The notes below the pieces were generated by a model that was not told where the DNA came from, made no database searches, and saw only the letters and a list, made by a program, of their open reading frames with translations. A stretch of 41,330 nucleotides of DNA from positions 1-41,330 of the forward strand of contig JAKEHP010000218.1 in NCBI GenBank assembly GCA_022614955.1. Reading direction: 5' to 3'. This DNA comes from Candidatus Methylomirabilota bacterium (GTDB lineage Bacteria > Methylomirabilota > Methylomirabilia > Methylomirabilales > JACPAU01). Both the position numbers and the translations under genes were made by a program. This document shows, piece by piece, positions 41,198-41,330 of the stretch. The first letter of the stretch is position 1. Every line of letters begins with the position of its first letter.

Positions 41198-41226
41198 ATG
41201 CTACCACCCTAACCGAAGGGGCGCAA
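41198..41226 (-). promoter_or_regulatory. Promoter of rnpB
   Basis: TTGCGC (41221-41226), 17 bases, TAGCAT (41198-41203) on the minus strand. Transcription would begin near 41191, exactly at the P1 5' strand, which supports both the promoter and the RNA end. Confidence 0.65.
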
Positions 41227-41248
41227 GCCGCTGTACTCGTCCAGTAGA

Positions 41249-41330
41249 TCAGTGACACTCCATCTGCCCTCGCCGAGCGCGATGCTGGCGGAGGAACTGC
41301 TGGGGCGTGAGGTACCCCAGGGCCTGGTGC
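41249..41330 (-). mobile_element. IS transposase C-terminus (IS481/IS3-type DDE), partial
   Basis: The last 26 residues before TGA (41249-41251) read HQALGYLTPQQFLRQHRARR and GQMECH. HQALGYLTP is the common end of the DDE integrase core in IS481 and IS3-family transposases. The gene runs off the right edge. The element's end would fall between this stop and the rnpB promoter, about 20 bases away, but no terminal repeat could be defined without the other end. Confidence 0.7.

Noticed and set aside
40314-41255. ORF across the rnpB region
   Set aside because: It lies over the RNase P RNA and antisense to paralog B. There is no protein family match.

Overview
The window is very GC-rich DNA, about 41 kb, from a diderm bacterium. 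Diderm features are a TAXI binding protein, an outer-membrane barrel, lipoproteins, periplasmic cytochrome c and cupredoxins, and a class A PBP. The mix of a nitrosocyanin-like cupredoxin, a diheme cytochrome c, PilZ-rich signalling, ADP-forming acetyl-CoA synthetase and GTG starts fits something like Methylomirabilota (NC10) or Rokubacteria. That assignment is inference; no 16S gene or other phylogenetic marker gene was examined. Long plus-strand ORFs lying over the minus-strand genes are shadows caused by base composition.

Region 1 (1-12.4 kb, all minus strand) looks like an accessory metal, thiol and respiration island. Read in the direction of transcription from high to low coordinate it holds a possible small zinc-ribbon ORF, a polytopic membrane protein, a YHS-domain metal protein, a CcdA-type thiol transporter, an exported His-rich protein, an outer-membrane barrel, a C39-peptidase remnant, a beta-propeller lipoprotein, a MerT-MerP fusion, lgt, a murE-like ligase, ubiE, merE, a DUF420 membrane protein, a cupredoxin lipoprotein and the N-terminus of a Rieske-like protein. 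The main discovery is in the MerT-MerP fusion. Both cysteines of the heavy-metal GMTCxxC motif are in-frame TGA codons, the frame stays intact and homologous beyond them, and a 7-bp hairpin with a GG-containing 5-nt loop follows at bSECIS distance. This predicts a UxxU selenocysteine metal-binding domain. The same island also carries real or technical lesions: a TAG in lgt, one-base frameshifts in the cupredoxin and the propeller, and a broken C39 gene.

Region 2 (12.4-14.8 kb) is a BlaI/BlaR1-type regulator pair and an MBL-fold hydrolase. Two dyads of form TACTA-N7-TAGTA and a related third dyad lie at the pair's own promoter, beyond the end of blaR1 and before the hydrolase, so they suggest a small BlaI regulon.

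Region 3 (14.9-23.4 kb) holds CorA, a single-chain fusion of diadenylate cyclase and YbbR domains, a double-PilZ protein, a diheme cytochrome c with a nitrosocyanin-like cupredoxin, a cyclophilin, and a class A PBP translationally coupled to a receiver-PilZ response regulator. Region 4 (23.6-29 kb) is a five-GAF sensor kinase directly downstream of a TAXI-type binding protein. Together with the response regulator and PBP it reads as one signalling row from periplasmic ligand to cell-wall synthesis.

Region 5 (29-41.3 kb) has a truncated thioesterase, a 45-residue zinc-ribbon protein with a clear intrinsic terminator, an NtrB/NtrC-type pair divergent from a MacA-MacB exporter, acdA-acdB, an exported hypothetical protein, two paralogous helical proteins flanking a PilZ protein, the RNase P RNA gene (minus strand) with a good promoter, and the 3' end of an IS transposase at the window edge. 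No tRNA, rRNA or CRISPR array was seen.
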